This document shows, piece by piece, positions 24,510 through 33,800 of a DNA stretch of 40,425 bases; within the stretch, counting starts at the first letter, position 1, and each line of letters opens with the position of its first letter. The stretch lies in NCBI RefSeq assembly GCF_021596505.1, contig NZ_PJIZ01000075.1:1-40425 (forward strand). The letters are read 5' to 3'. Under the pieces are notes generated by a model, which worked only from the letters and a program-made list of their open reading frames with translations, was not told the DNA's origin and did no database searches. This DNA is from Nostoc sp. CMAA1605. Lineage in GTDB: Bacteria > Cyanobacteriota > Cyanobacteriia > Cyanobacteriales > Nostocaceae. The position numbers and the translations under genes are program-made.

Positions 24510-24644
24510 CTACTCGATGATGTGGAAGTAGTAAGCCGCTACCAACAAGTTAACAGCTAGTAAAAATAATGCCCAACCTGTACGGAAAGTATAGGGTGGT
24601 TTAGCACCAGTTTGAGCAACGGCGGGGTTTTTGATTTTAGCCAT
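24510..24644 (-). CDS. psaX: Photosystem I subunit PsaX
   Basis: A 44-aa protein, easy to miss because of its length. The N-terminus MAKIKNPAVAQTGAKP is followed by PYTFRTGWALFLLAVNLLVA and AYYFHIIE. The block AKPxYxFRTxWAxxLLAxNxLVAAYYF matches PsaX of Thermosynechococcus as I recall it. It has one transmembrane helix and binds peripherally in Photosystem I. GGAG lies about 9 bases before the ATG on the reverse strand. It converges with the permease gene. Monocistronic by position. Confidence 0.9.
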   Translation of the reverse strand: MAKIKNPAVAQTGAKPPYTFRTGWALFLLAVNLLVAAYYFHIIE

Positions 24645-24739
24645 TGTGGGATACTCCAAAAATGTCATGACTGTTTCAGAAATACCAAATAGAGAGACAA
24701 TTTATCAAAATTCTTTAAAAATATTTGTGTGAGCTGGCG

Positions 24740-24991
24740 ATACGGGGAGTGGGGATTGGGGACTCATCAATTCAAAATTCAAAATTCAAAATTCAAAATT
24801 GAAGAGTGATTGGGGATTGGGGACTGGGGATTGGGAAAAAACTTCGGATAACATCTTTCCCTATACCCCTATACCCCTACACCCCACACCCCCACACCCT
24901 TACACCCTTACACCCTTACACCCTTACACCCTTACACCCCCACACCCTTACACCCTTACACCCTTACACCCCCACACCCTTACACCCTTCA
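24740..24991. repeat. STRR cluster (GGGGATT, AATTCAA, CACCCTT) upstream of an aminotransferase gene
   Basis: GGGGATTGGGGACT units occur at about 24740-24763 and 24810-24835, ATTCAAA units at 24769-24800, and about 16 CACCCTTA/CACCCCTA units at 24864-24990. The array ends 6 bp before the aminotransferase ATG, so it contains that gene's leader. ORFs running through it are not real N-termini. Confidence 0.9.
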
Positions 24992-24996
24992 AGCTC

Positions 24997-26165
24997 ATGA
25001 ATCAATTCATCTCGCGAATGCAGGCGGTGCAGTCGCCAATTATTCCCGTCGTTGGGGAGTTAATTCAAAGTTCTCCAGGGACAATTTCTTTGGGACAAGG
25101 TGTGGTTTCTTACAATCCTCCACCGGAAGCTATAGAACTTTTACCCCAATTTCTCAGCGAACCCACAAATAATTTATATAAAGCTGTTGAAGGTATTCCG
25201 CCTTTATTGGCTGTATTGACGCAAAAATTAGTTGAATTTAATCACATTGCTCTCAACACAGATAATTGCATTGTGGTGACGGCGGGAAGCAATATGGCCT
25301 TTATGAATGCGATTCTGGCTATTACTTCCCCTGGAGATGAAATTATTTTAAATACGCCTTATTACTTCAACCATGAAATGGCAATTACTATGGCTGGTTG
25401 TCGTGTGGTGTTGGTTGAAACTGATGATAATTATCAACTGCAACCAGAAGCGATCGCACAAGCCATTACACCCAAAACTAGGGCAGTTGTGACTATTTCC
25501 CCTAATAACCCTACAGGGGTAGTCTACTCAGAAAATTTATTGCGTCAAGTCAATGAAATTTGCCGCGATCGCCAAATTTATCATATTAGCGATGAAGCCT
25601 ATGAGTATTTTACTTACGACGGTGTAAAACACGTTTCCCCTGCATCATTTGTTGGTAGTAGTGAATATACAATTTCCCTGTTTAGTTTATCTAAAGCTTA
25701 TGGGTTTGCTAGTTGGCGAATTGGCTATATGGTAATACCCAAACATCTGCTAGTGGCAATTAAAAAGTCCAGGATACTATTTTGATTTGTCCGCCCGTTA
25801 TATCTCAGTATGTAGCCTGCGGGGCATTGCAAGCAAAACCTGAGTATTTACAAGAAAATATTGGTGCGATCGCCCAAGTTAGGCAAATAGTTTTAGAATA
25901 CCTACAACAGCTACAAGGCTTATGTACCATCACCCCCGCTAACGGTGCATTTTATTTCTTCCTCAAAGTTCATACGCAAATAGATGCTTTTGAATTAGTT
26001 AAACAACTTATTCAATCACATCAAATTGCCGTCATTCCAGGGACAACATTTGGCATGGAAAAAGGCTGTTATTTACGAGTTGCCTATGGCGCATTGCAAA
26101 AAGATACTGTGCAAGCAGGAATGGCAAGATTAGTTACAGGTTTAAAAACGATACTTAGCGACTAA
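24997..26165 (+). pseudogene. Class I/II PLP-dependent aminotransferase split by a one-base frameshift
   Basis: The N-terminal part from ATG 24997 covers the substrate and PLP regions: SLGQGVVSYNPPPEA, TAGSNMAFMNAIL, SPNNPTGVVYS, ISDEAYEYF and the PLP lysine in SLSKAYGFASWRIGYM. It stops at 25785 after KKSRILF. The C-terminal part continues in frame 3 from before 25782 (ICPPVISQYVACGALQAKP to AGMARLVTGLKTIL). Adding one A to the AAAAAG run near 25766-25771 restores KKVQDTILICPPV. The domain order and total of about 390 aa are normal for a fold-type I aminotransferase (aspartate/methionine-like). Either a real mutation or a missed base; the rest of the gene shows no decay. Confidence 0.88.
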
Positions 26166-26212
26166 AAAATGAGAAAATACAAATTACAATGTTAAGTAGT
26201 TAATTGCTCATT

Positions 26213-26650
26213 ATGCCTATTTTTAATAAAATCATTGAACTCGAAACCGCAGCCGGAATTAATATTTATAATATCACTTCCCAACTTAAGGATTTTATTG
26301 CGGAAACTGGTATTAAAAACGGTCAATTATTAGTATTTTCTCGACATACAACCACTGCTTTGGCTATTAATGAAGACGAAGAAAGACTACTAGAAGATAT
26401 CAAAGTATTTTTAAATAAGCTCGCACCATTAACAGACCGTTATTTACATAACGACCTACATTTAAGAATTGTGCCAGAAGATGAGCCGATGAATGCTCAT
26501 TCTCACCTCATGGCAATGATGTTAAATAATAGTGAAATTATCCCTATCGCTGATGGTAATTTAGCTTTGGGAACTTGGCAATCAGTCTTATTCTTTGAAT
26601 TAGATGGGGCAAGAAAAAGAACTATCTTTCTACAAATATCAGGAGAGTAG
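26213..26650 (+). CDS. YjbQ/UPF0047 family protein (secondary thiamine-phosphate synthase type)
   Basis: The product has 145 aa from ATG 26213 (TTG 26204 is possible). Motifs are LLVFSRHTTTALAINEDEE, HNDLHLRIVPEDEPMNAHSH LMAM and GTWQSVLFFELDGARKRT. Clustered His residues suggest metal binding. Members are often annotated as secondary thiamine-phosphate synthase because some show weak complementation; the natural role is unclear. It lies 47 bp after the aminotransferase, same strand. Confidence 0.88.
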   Translation: MPIFNKIIELETAAGINIYNITSQLKDFIAETGIKNGQLLVFSRHTTTALAINEDEERLLEDIKVFLNKLAPLTDRYLHNDLHLRIVPEDEPMNAHSHLMAMMLNNSEIIPIADGNLALGTWQSVLFFELDGARKRTIFLQISGE

Positions 26651-26711
26651 GAAAGGCAAAAGGTAAAAGGTAAACTGACTTCTCATTTTATGTGGAAAAG
26701 CTAACGTGAAA

Positions 26712-26797
26712 CCTAACCCCCTAACCCCCTTCCCTAGCAGGGAAGGGGGAAAATTAAAGCCTCTCTCCTTTTAGGGGAGAGGTTTGGAGAGGGGTTT
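26712..26797. repeat. Double-hairpin dispersed repeat, copy 2
   Basis: A hairpin CCCCCTTCCC-tagca-GGGAAGGGGG at about 26725-26749 precedes the module 26755-26796, about 40/42 identical to 10241-10282. It lies between converging genes, so both copies are at 3' ends of genes. Bases 26858-26945 that follow are CCCCATG/CCCCATT STRRs. Confidence 0.8.
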
Positions 26798-26857
26798 TCC
26801 ATATCATGTGAAAAGTCAGAAAAGGTAAAAAATAAAAGATAATTTTGCTTTTCACTT

Positions 26858-26945
26858 ACTATTCCCCATGCCCCATGCCCCATTCCCCATTCCCCATGCC
26901 CCATTCCCCATTCCCCATGCCCAATTCCCAATTCCCCATGCCCAA
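26858..26945. repeat. STRR (CCCCATG/CCCCATT heptamers)
   Basis: About twelve heptamer units run to the stop codon of the leftward SDR gene. Any ORF here is repeat-encoded. Confidence 0.9.
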
Positions 26946-27623
26946 TTAACCTAAGCTAAATTCAACAAATTCCGTTTGCGTGAATAACATATTTTTATCT
27001 ATCGCTGACAGAACTTTATTATTCGCATTCTCAGAAGTTAAACAACGACAAACCAATTCTGCTACATCAGCACGGTGAATACTTCCTACAATACGGATAT
27101 CTTCGGTTAACACAGCATTACCTGTTGGCGGTTCTGATTTCAACCCGCCAGGACGAACAATAGTGTAAGTGAGTCCGCTAGCAATTAAATGCTGTTCGGC
27201 TTTGTCTTTTTCTATTAAGACGGGTTGTAATGCGTTTAAAGCTTGGGGAGGCACAGCACCGACACTGTTACCCGTACCGATAGAAGTTACTAAAATAAGT
27301 TTTTGGATATTCGCTTTGACTGCGATGTCAATCAGATTTTTGTTACCTATATAATCGGGTTTTTCGGTGTCTGAGGGCAACCCGCCTAATGTACTAATAA
27401 CAGCGTTTACGGGTTTATCCGTAATCATTGCCTTTTCTACATCATCTAAATTTAAGGCATCCCCTAAAACTACTTCCACGCCTATAGCTTCTAATTCGGT
27501 GCGGGATGTTTCGTTTCTCAATAGTGCTGTGACAGCAATATCTTGTTGACGCAGGTAATTGGCAATTTCTCTACCAACACCGCGACTCGCGCCTACTAGG
27601 AAAATGTGAGATGTACTTGCCAT
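26946..27623 (-). CDS. Atypical SDR / NAD(P)-binding protein (NmrA-like)
   Basis: The product has 225 aa. The Rossmann motif is modified (FLVGASRGVGREIANYLRQQ, a GxxxGxG-like pattern), followed by VEVVLGDALNLDDVEKAM and NAVISTLGG. The later parts ILVTSIGTGNS, YTIVRPGGL and IHRADVAELVCRCL are typical of atypical SDRs with no classical Tyr-x-x-x-Lys. Such proteins act as NAD(P)H-dependent reductases or redox sensors. The substrate is unknown. It converges with the YjbQ-family gene. Confidence 0.87.
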   Translation of the reverse strand: MASTSHIFLVGASRGVGREIANYLRQQDIAVTALLRNETSRTELEAIGVEVVLGDALNLDDVEKAMITDKPVNAVISTLGGLPSDTEKPDYIGNKNLIDIAVKANIQKLILVTSIGTGNSVGAVPPQALNALQPVLIEKDKAEQHLIASGLTYTIVRPGGLKSEPPTGNAVLTEDIRIVGSIHRADVAELVCRCLTSENANNKVLSAIDKNMLFTQTEFVEFSLG

Positions 27624-27908
27624 ATCAATTCAAAATTCAAAAAGTCAATGGTCAATGGTCAATAGTCATTAATTGAAAATGATAATTAATCACGCATTCA
27701 GGATTGTATCAGAGGTTGGGGAGTATTTATACTTAACCCAAATGCGGGAGGTATTTTGATCAGCGATTGTGCGAATCTAGTTAATACCAAATTGGGATAG
27801 GTAGTATGGTTTCGAGATTCTGGAATCAGCCACGAATCCACGCTTTTCCTCCAAAATCCCAAATCTCAAATCTAAAATTGGTACAAGTAAATCCTCTGGG
27901 CAAAATTT

Positions 27909-28274
27909 ATGACGCAACAATCGCAGGAAGATGTCAGGGTTGCCGCTACTTCTAAAATTTGGGGAATGACGGTGGGAATTATCGCAATTTGTATTCCGCT
28001 TTCAGCAGTGACTCGTAGTGGCCCTATTTTACCTTTAGCTGCGATCGCAGGTGCAGCTTTTAGTACGGCAACTGTCTGGCGGAATGATGATAAAAAATCA
28101 CCATCTCAATCTTTTCCTGCTCAACGTATAGAGATATTAGAACAAAGAATTGCCAATTTAGAAACTATCGTTAGTAGTGATGAGTTGGATCTGCACACAA
28201 AAATTCAAAAATTAGAAGCGAACAATATTTATCGTGTGCCGATTCAATCTTCTACCCCAGAAACTAAAACTTAA
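27909..28274 (+). CDS. Small hypothetical membrane protein with C-terminal coiled coil
   Basis: The product has 121 aa. One or two hydrophobic segments (MTVGIIAICIPLSAV and LPLAAIAGAAFSTATVW) are followed by a charged linker and a coiled-coil segment (RIEILEQRIANLETIVS). No family recognised. The upstream 285 bp hold only short STRR (27640-27665) and AAATC-rich sequence. Confidence 0.65.
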   Translation: MTQQSQEDVRVAATSKIWGMTVGIIAICIPLSAVTRSGPILPLAAIAGAAFSTATVWRNDDKKSPSQSFPAQRIEILEQRIANLETIVSSDELDLHTKIQKLEANNIYRVPIQSSTPETKT

Positions 28275-28306
28275 GATTTACTAATATGTATACTGAAACA
28301 CAAAAT

Positions 28307-28372
28307 AGTCCCGATAGCTATTAGTTTCTGTAACACAAAGTTACTTTTAAATTATCTTTGGGAGTCGGGACT
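28307..28372. other. Long-range hairpin in the 373-bp gap before the WD40 gene
   Basis: AGTCCCGA (28307-28314) pairs with TCGGGACT (28365-28372) and encloses a second perfect stem GTAAC-acaaa-GTTAC (28330-28344). It may be a structured 3' UTR of the preceding gene or a small RNA. The remainder to 28647 has no ORF and must hold the promoter of the WD40-EACC1-CHAT cassette. Confidence 0.4.
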
Positions 28373-28674
28373 GTCTAACCCTCTCCCATAATACGCTCCT
28401 TGAGAAATTTAACTGTTTCTAGGGCAACAGTATCTCATTGTTAAGATTAGTTAGAATTGTCGGACATCATTTAAATTCTCAATACTTCAGTCCCATTCTC
28501 AATCAAGGGTTTCAATCCTGTTGTGTTGGATACTCTCTGCGAACTATACCTTTGATTGTGTTCTATTAGACTGCGAGGATTACGGAATTTTTAATTAACT
28601 AGAAGTTATAAACTTGAGTCATTGCATTGGTATAGCTTACCCTAAGTATGCAACATTGTGCCGCAGGAATGCAG

Positions 28675-30450
28675 ATGGATTGGATTAGCTTACTCAAAGC
28701 TCAACAGGCTGACTTCCTTCAACGTGTGAAAAAACCCAAAACCTACGATTTATCTTTATTAGAAAGTCAGGTGAAAGGTTGTCACAGCGAAGTGATGGCA
28801 TTTTGTGGGGAGGCTTTGGCAAAAATTACCGAATTTTCTCGCCAACAAGCCGAAGTCCTAGCAAAAAACCCGCCTCCCATACCGCCTGAGTATCCCGAAC
28901 CTCCAGACTGGACGATCCCTTTTCCCACATATTTCCAGCAACAAGCCCAAGATTATATCTTGCGGGAGCAAATTGTCGATCGCATTATCAGCACACGTCT
29001 AGGAAAGTTACTGAAGAAAATTCCCCAAGACACTGTGCAGAATATGCTACTAGATGATGAAGGCAACTTGCGCGGTGAAAGTAAGTTTACTTACTTGTTG
29101 ACAGATAACCCAAAAGTCAGCGTGCAGGTTTATGTTGCTGATGGTGAAAGTTTTAATGGCATTAAAAAAGATAGAATTCGCTGGACAGTTACCCAAGATG
29201 ATTTAATCAATCATCAAGTCTTAATGTTCCTGTGTTTGTTTTATCCATCCACCGGAAAATTAGGTTATGAAAAACAAGCTGTAATTGCAGGTTTTTTACC
29301 TAGTCATCAAGTCGGATTAACAGAACCAAAATTGTATGTTACTCCCAGCAATTTGCTATATGCAGGGGGTTTAAGTTGGTATTTAGAATCACTTTCTTGT
29401 AAAAAAGATGTGCAGCAAGATACCTTACCTATAGTGATTGAGAGAACTATCCCCGAAACAATTCAGACTATATCTTCAGACCATCCAAAAAAGGAAATTG
29501 TTGGTGATTGGGAATGCTGGCAAACATTAAGAGGACATACTAAAGGGATTAATTGTCTAGCTTTTAATTCTAAACATGAAAACGGTGCGGTTGTACCAAT
29601 TTTAGCGAGTGGTAGCCGTGGCGAAACCAAGTTATGGGATTTAAGTAAAGGCGATTTGATTGATACTTTGTCAGAATATCCTTGGGTGATGTCTGGACTT
29701 ATAGATGAGGTGAGTTCCCTAGCTTTTAGTGCCGACGGACAAATGTTAATTAGCGGTGGTGCAGATTCCACAATTAAAATGTGGCATACCGGCGCACTAG
29801 ATTTAATTGATATTCTGCACAAACATCATGGTGTGGTGCGGTGCGTCGCTTTCACACCCGATGGACGAATGGTAGCGACTGGTGGCGATGACAGAAAAAT
29901 CTTGTTTTGGGATTTGATGAGTCGTCAGGTGAAAGCTATTTTGTCTTTAGACGATACAGCTGCACATTCGTTAGCTTTAAGTCGGGATGGACAAACCTTA
30001 GTTACCGGTAGCTATCGTAAAATCAAAGTTTGGCATACCTCGGAACCTTGGAATAGTAAGAATGTCAAAGACAAAGAACCCCTACATACTCTCATGGGTC
30101 ATGCCCACATTGTCCGAGCTTTAGCGATTAGTAAAGATGCTCAATGGCTGGTGAGTGGTAGTTGGGATCAGACAATTAAAATTTGGCATTTGGAGAGTGG
30201 GAAATTAATTCGCACCCTTAAGGGACATACAGATAAAGTGTATGCGATCGCCCTTAGTCCTGATGAACAAATTATTGCTAGTAGCAGCGCAGATCAAACT
30301 ATCAAATTATGGCATTTTGACTCTGGCGAGTTATTAGCTACCTTTACAGGACACACTGATATTGTCACATCCCTGACTTTTACCAGTTCCGGCGAGATGT
30401 TGGTAAGCGGTAGTTTGGATAAAACCATCAAAATTTGGCAAAGGAGTTAG
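28675..30450 (+). CDS. WD40 repeat protein with unknown N-terminal domain (first gene of putative conflict cassette)
   Basis: The start at ATG 28675 has AGGA 6 bases upstream; ATG 28669 and 28648 are in frame, so up to 600 aa is possible. The N-terminal ~270 residues (WISLLKAQQADFLQRVKKPK...) match no domain I know; PPPIPPEYPEPPDWTIPFP is a Pro-rich segment. The C-terminal half is a seven-bladed propeller, each blade ending in a W-containing strand (KLWDL, KMWHT, LFWDL, KVWHT, KIWHL, KLWHF, KIWQR). The best blades read GHTDKVYAIALSPDEQIIAS. It is 78 bp upstream of the EACC1-like gene on the same strand, so it is probably in one operon with the CHAT protein, as sensor, scaffold or target. Function inferred from context only. 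Confidence 0.85.
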   Translation: MDWISLLKAQQADFLQRVKKPKTYDLSLLESQVKGCHSEVMAFCGEALAKITEFSRQQAEVLAKNPPPIPPEYPEPPDWTIPFPTYFQQQAQDYILREQIVDRIISTRLGKLLKKIPQDTVQNMLLDDEGNLRGESKFTYLLTDNPKVSVQVYVADGESFNGIKKDRIRWTVTQDDLINHQVLMFLCLFYPSTGKLGYEKQAVIAGFLPSHQVGLTEPKLYVTPSNLLYAGGLSWYLESLSCKKDVQQDTLPIVIERTIPETIQTISSDHPKKEIVGDWECWQTLRGHTKGINCLAFNSKHENGAVVPILASGSRGETKLWDLSKGDLIDTLSEYPWVMSGLIDEVSSLAFSADGQMLISGGADSTIKMWHTGALDLIDILHKHHGVVRCVAFTPDGRMVATGGDDRKILFWDLMSRQVKAILSLDDTAAHSLALSRDGQTLVTGSYRKIKVWHTSEPWNSKNVKDKEPLHTLMGHAHIVRALAISKDAQWLVSGSWDQTIKIWHLESGKLIRTLKGHTDKVYAIALSPDEQIIASSSADQTIKLWHFDSGELLATFTGHTDIVTSLTFTSSGEMLVSGSLDKTIKIWQRS

Positions 30451-30528
30451 AATTTTCTAGCTTTGATACTCAATCACCAGGTTAAAAACTTGGTGTATAT
30501 TTAGCTGAGTAAAATTACTGCTAAATTA

Positions 30529-30855
30529 ATGTCAAAATTACAAATTGCTATTGAAAGCCAAGACGCACCCCAAGCCGCAGCCGCTTTGCTGAAAATTGAG
30601 GGAATATCAGGAAATTACGAAGTTCCTAACCAAAAAGAGGGGACTTTAGCAACCATCGCTACTATTGTAGGCATTGTGGGCGGGACTGTTGCCTTAGCCG
30701 AGCAAATTCGCAAATGGTATCAAGAATGGAAAGAAAAACAGCCTAACAAGGTATTTGATGTGATTATCGTCAATCCTGACACTGGCAGCCGGATTTTTCT
30801 GGAAGAGGCTACTATAGAGGAAATTACCGACATCCTCAAATCTCTTAGTCAATAA
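30529..30855 (+). CDS. EACC1-like small membrane-helix component of CHAT/STAND system
   Basis: The product has 108 aa with three parts: a short alpha/beta N-terminus (MSKLQIAIESQDAPQAAAAL), one hydrophobic Gly-rich helix (LATIATIVGIVGGTVALAEQ) leading into IRKWYQEWKEKQ, and a strand-turn-helix tail (FDVIIVNPDTGSRIFLEEAT IEEITDILKSL). This layout resembles effector-associated constant component 1 (EACC1), a small partner described for ternary STAND-type conflict systems in multicellular bacteria; the comparison is from memory. It ends 2 bp before the GTG start of the CHAT protein, so the two are probably translationally coupled. Confidence 0.65.
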   Translation: MSKLQIAIESQDAPQAAAALLKIEGISGNYEVPNQKEGTLATIATIVGIVGGTVALAEQIRKWYQEWKEKQPNKVFDVIIVNPDTGSRIFLEEATIEEITDILKSLSQ

Positions 30856-30857
30856 CA

Positions 30858-33800
30858 GTGCAGACTATCCGCATTCAACTTCGGGAAGTTCAACAGGAAA
30901 CCGTTGAATTACGTTACTGGCTACCACAGCAAAAACACTATGAATCTCGTACTCTCAACTTGGCAGAAATTGCCGACTTGTTAAAACTGGGGAAACGAGA
31001 ATACTATAATCTGCTGCCTAATTTACCAAAAATGGGGCAGCAGTTATTTTATTGGCTAGATGGGAATGGTAGATGGCTGAGTCGTGCTATCAAAGATTGT
31101 CGGGGTGATGGTTTAGTAGTTGCTATTGATACTACAGAATTAGCTCATTTACCTTGGGAAGTGCTGCATGATGCTCATGATTTCCTGGTAAAACGCGTCA
31201 ATCCCGTAGTTTTGCCTGTGCGCTTCGTGGAGGGAGATACCGAACCTTTCACCGTAGAAACGCGACAGTTGCGCGTATTGTTTATGGCAACAGACCCAGA
31301 AGATGTCACATCCAAGTTAGACTTTGAACTAGAAGAGGCGCAAATTTTAGCCGATACCCAAGGTATGGGTTTAGATTTGCGGGTGGAGGAAAGCGGCTGT
31401 GTAACTGAATTGGGGAAAGTTTGGAGTCGGTATATTGATAGTTTTGATGTGTTTCACCTGACGGGACACGCTTCCATTAGCGGTGAATCACCTTACACAC
31501 CTTATTTTATTACCGAGACGGAAACGGGAGAACGTCAGGAAACCGCCGCCGCCGAATTAGCTCAAGTTTTCCGCTTTCGCTTTCCCAAGTTAGTGTTTTT
31601 ATCTGGCTGTCGTACCGGAGAAGCCGCCGCTAATGGTGCTGTCCCTTCAATGGCTGAGGCGTTGATTGCTCAGGGTGCTAGAACTGTGTTAGGTTGGGGT
31701 CGTCCGGTGGAAGATCAGACAGCGACAACCGCCGCCGCACATCTGTATGGGAAGTTGGCGGGGGGATATCAATTAGCTGAGGCTTTGGCTAGTACCTATC
31801 AATATTTATTTCAACTTAAAGTTAAAGATTGGCATTTATTGCGGTTGTATGTGCGGGGAGAATGTCCTGGTGCGTTTGTGGAAACTTGGGGGGATGTTCC
31901 CCTACCGCTAGTAGAAACAGCCTATGAACAGTTTTTAGATCCCCAGACGCAACAGGTGAGGGTAGCGACAGCCTCAGAGTTTGTGGGGAGGCGGCGATAT
32001 TTGCGGAGTTGTCTTAAAGAAATTCGCACTCATTTAGGGTTGCTGATTCATGGCTTGGGGGGTGTGGGGAAAAGTACCCTGACGGCGCGGCTGTTGGAAA
32101 GGATGGTTGGCTATGACAAGTTGGTGATTTATCGGGGTTTAGATGCAGATAAATTGCGAAAAGTGTTAGCTGAACAATGTACAACAGAACAGGGGTTAGA
32201 AATTCTCAATGGGAATTTACCTCTGATGCAGCAACTCACTAAGTTTTTTCAGTCAGGATTGAATAGTCAAGAACAGCGTTTTGCTGTGGTGTTGGATGAC
32301 TTTGAAGCGAATTTAGAATTGCGTGGGGATGGGGTGTATGTGTTACAGCCGCAAGTGGTGGATGTGCTGCTGGCGTTGTTGAAAGCTGTACAAAATTCCC
32401 GACTTCCCCATAAGGTGATTATTACCAGTCGCTATGATTTTGTGTTGTCGGAATTAAATCAGCGTTTGCATCGGGAGAATTTGGCGGCGTTGCGAGATGC
32501 AGACTTGACGAAAAAGTATAGCAGGTTGAATGCTTTTAATGGGGCGTTGGTAATTGATGCCCAGTTGCAGTCACACGCCAAGACAGTCGCAGATGGTAAT
32601 CCCCGCTTGTTGGAATGGTTAGATAAGGTTTTGCAAGATACGACTTTGCAAGTGCAGGGAGTAGAGGCGATATTACACAAGATGCAGGGGGAGGAGGAGA
32701 GATTTCGAGAGAATATCTTGGCTGAGGAGTTGCTGAAGTTGCAAAAGCCAAGTTTGCGGAAAATGTTGGGGAAGATGTTGGTGTATGAATTACCAGTTCC
32801 CCAGGCGGCGATTTCTGCAATTTGTGGTGAGATTTCTAGTTGGGAAGGTGATTTACAACGGGCGGCGAGTTTGGGTTTAGTGGAGGAGGTGACGGTAAAT
32901 GTAGGAGAGGTGCTGTATCGTGTTCCCCGAATCTTAGCACCGTTGTTAGAGTTTGCTGGTGAGGAGTTGTACCCGCAAGCGGCGCAGGTTTTATATCGCC
33001 TGTGGTGGGAAGAGGCGGAAACTTCAACGGAAGGGCAAAGGTTAGAAATTCATCGCTTGGCGTTGTTGGGGAAGGATGGAGACATTGCGACGAAAATTAA
33101 TCAAGCATTAGCACCTGTCTGGAATAAAAAAAGCAGATATCGAGAAGTTGTTAATATTTGTCGTTCTACTTTAGATGTTGCTGAAGATTATCGTATTCTT
33201 CACAGTCTTGCTAGTGCTGAAGATGAACTTGGCGATATTGAAGACTGTCTTCAGCATTATCAAAAGGCTTTAGATTTATGTCCTTCAGAAGAAGAAAATG
33301 AAAAAGCCTCAATAATTCACAACTTGGCAATTGTTCATGCGAAACATGGACGAGTAGAACAAGCGATCGCACTTTACAATCAGTCTTTGGATATCACTAA
33401 ACGCATTGGGGATGTCCAAGGTGAAGCGGCGACGTTGCACTGTTTAGCCCTAATCTACGCACAACTTGGAGAAGTAGAACAAGCGATCGCACTTTACAAT
33501 CAGTCTTTGGATATCACTAAACGCATTGGCAATGTCCAAGGTGAAGCGGCGACGTTGCACTGTTTAGCCCTAATCTACGCACAACTTGGAGAAGTAGAAC
33601 AAGCGATCGCACTTTACAATCAGTCTTTGGATATCGAAAAACGCATTGGCAATGTCCAAGGTGAAGCGGCGACGTTGCACCAATTAGCCGGAATCTACGC
33701 ACAACTTGGAGAAGTAGAACAAGCGATCGCACTTTACTATCAGTCTTTGGATATCGAAAAACGCATTGGCAATGTCCAAGGTGAAGCGGCGACGTTGCAC

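Noticed and set aside
28505..28525. GTTTCAATCC, resembling the start of a cyanobacterial CRISPR repeat
   Set aside because: Only a single occurrence of about 10 bp with no spacer-repeat periodicity and no cas gene in the window.
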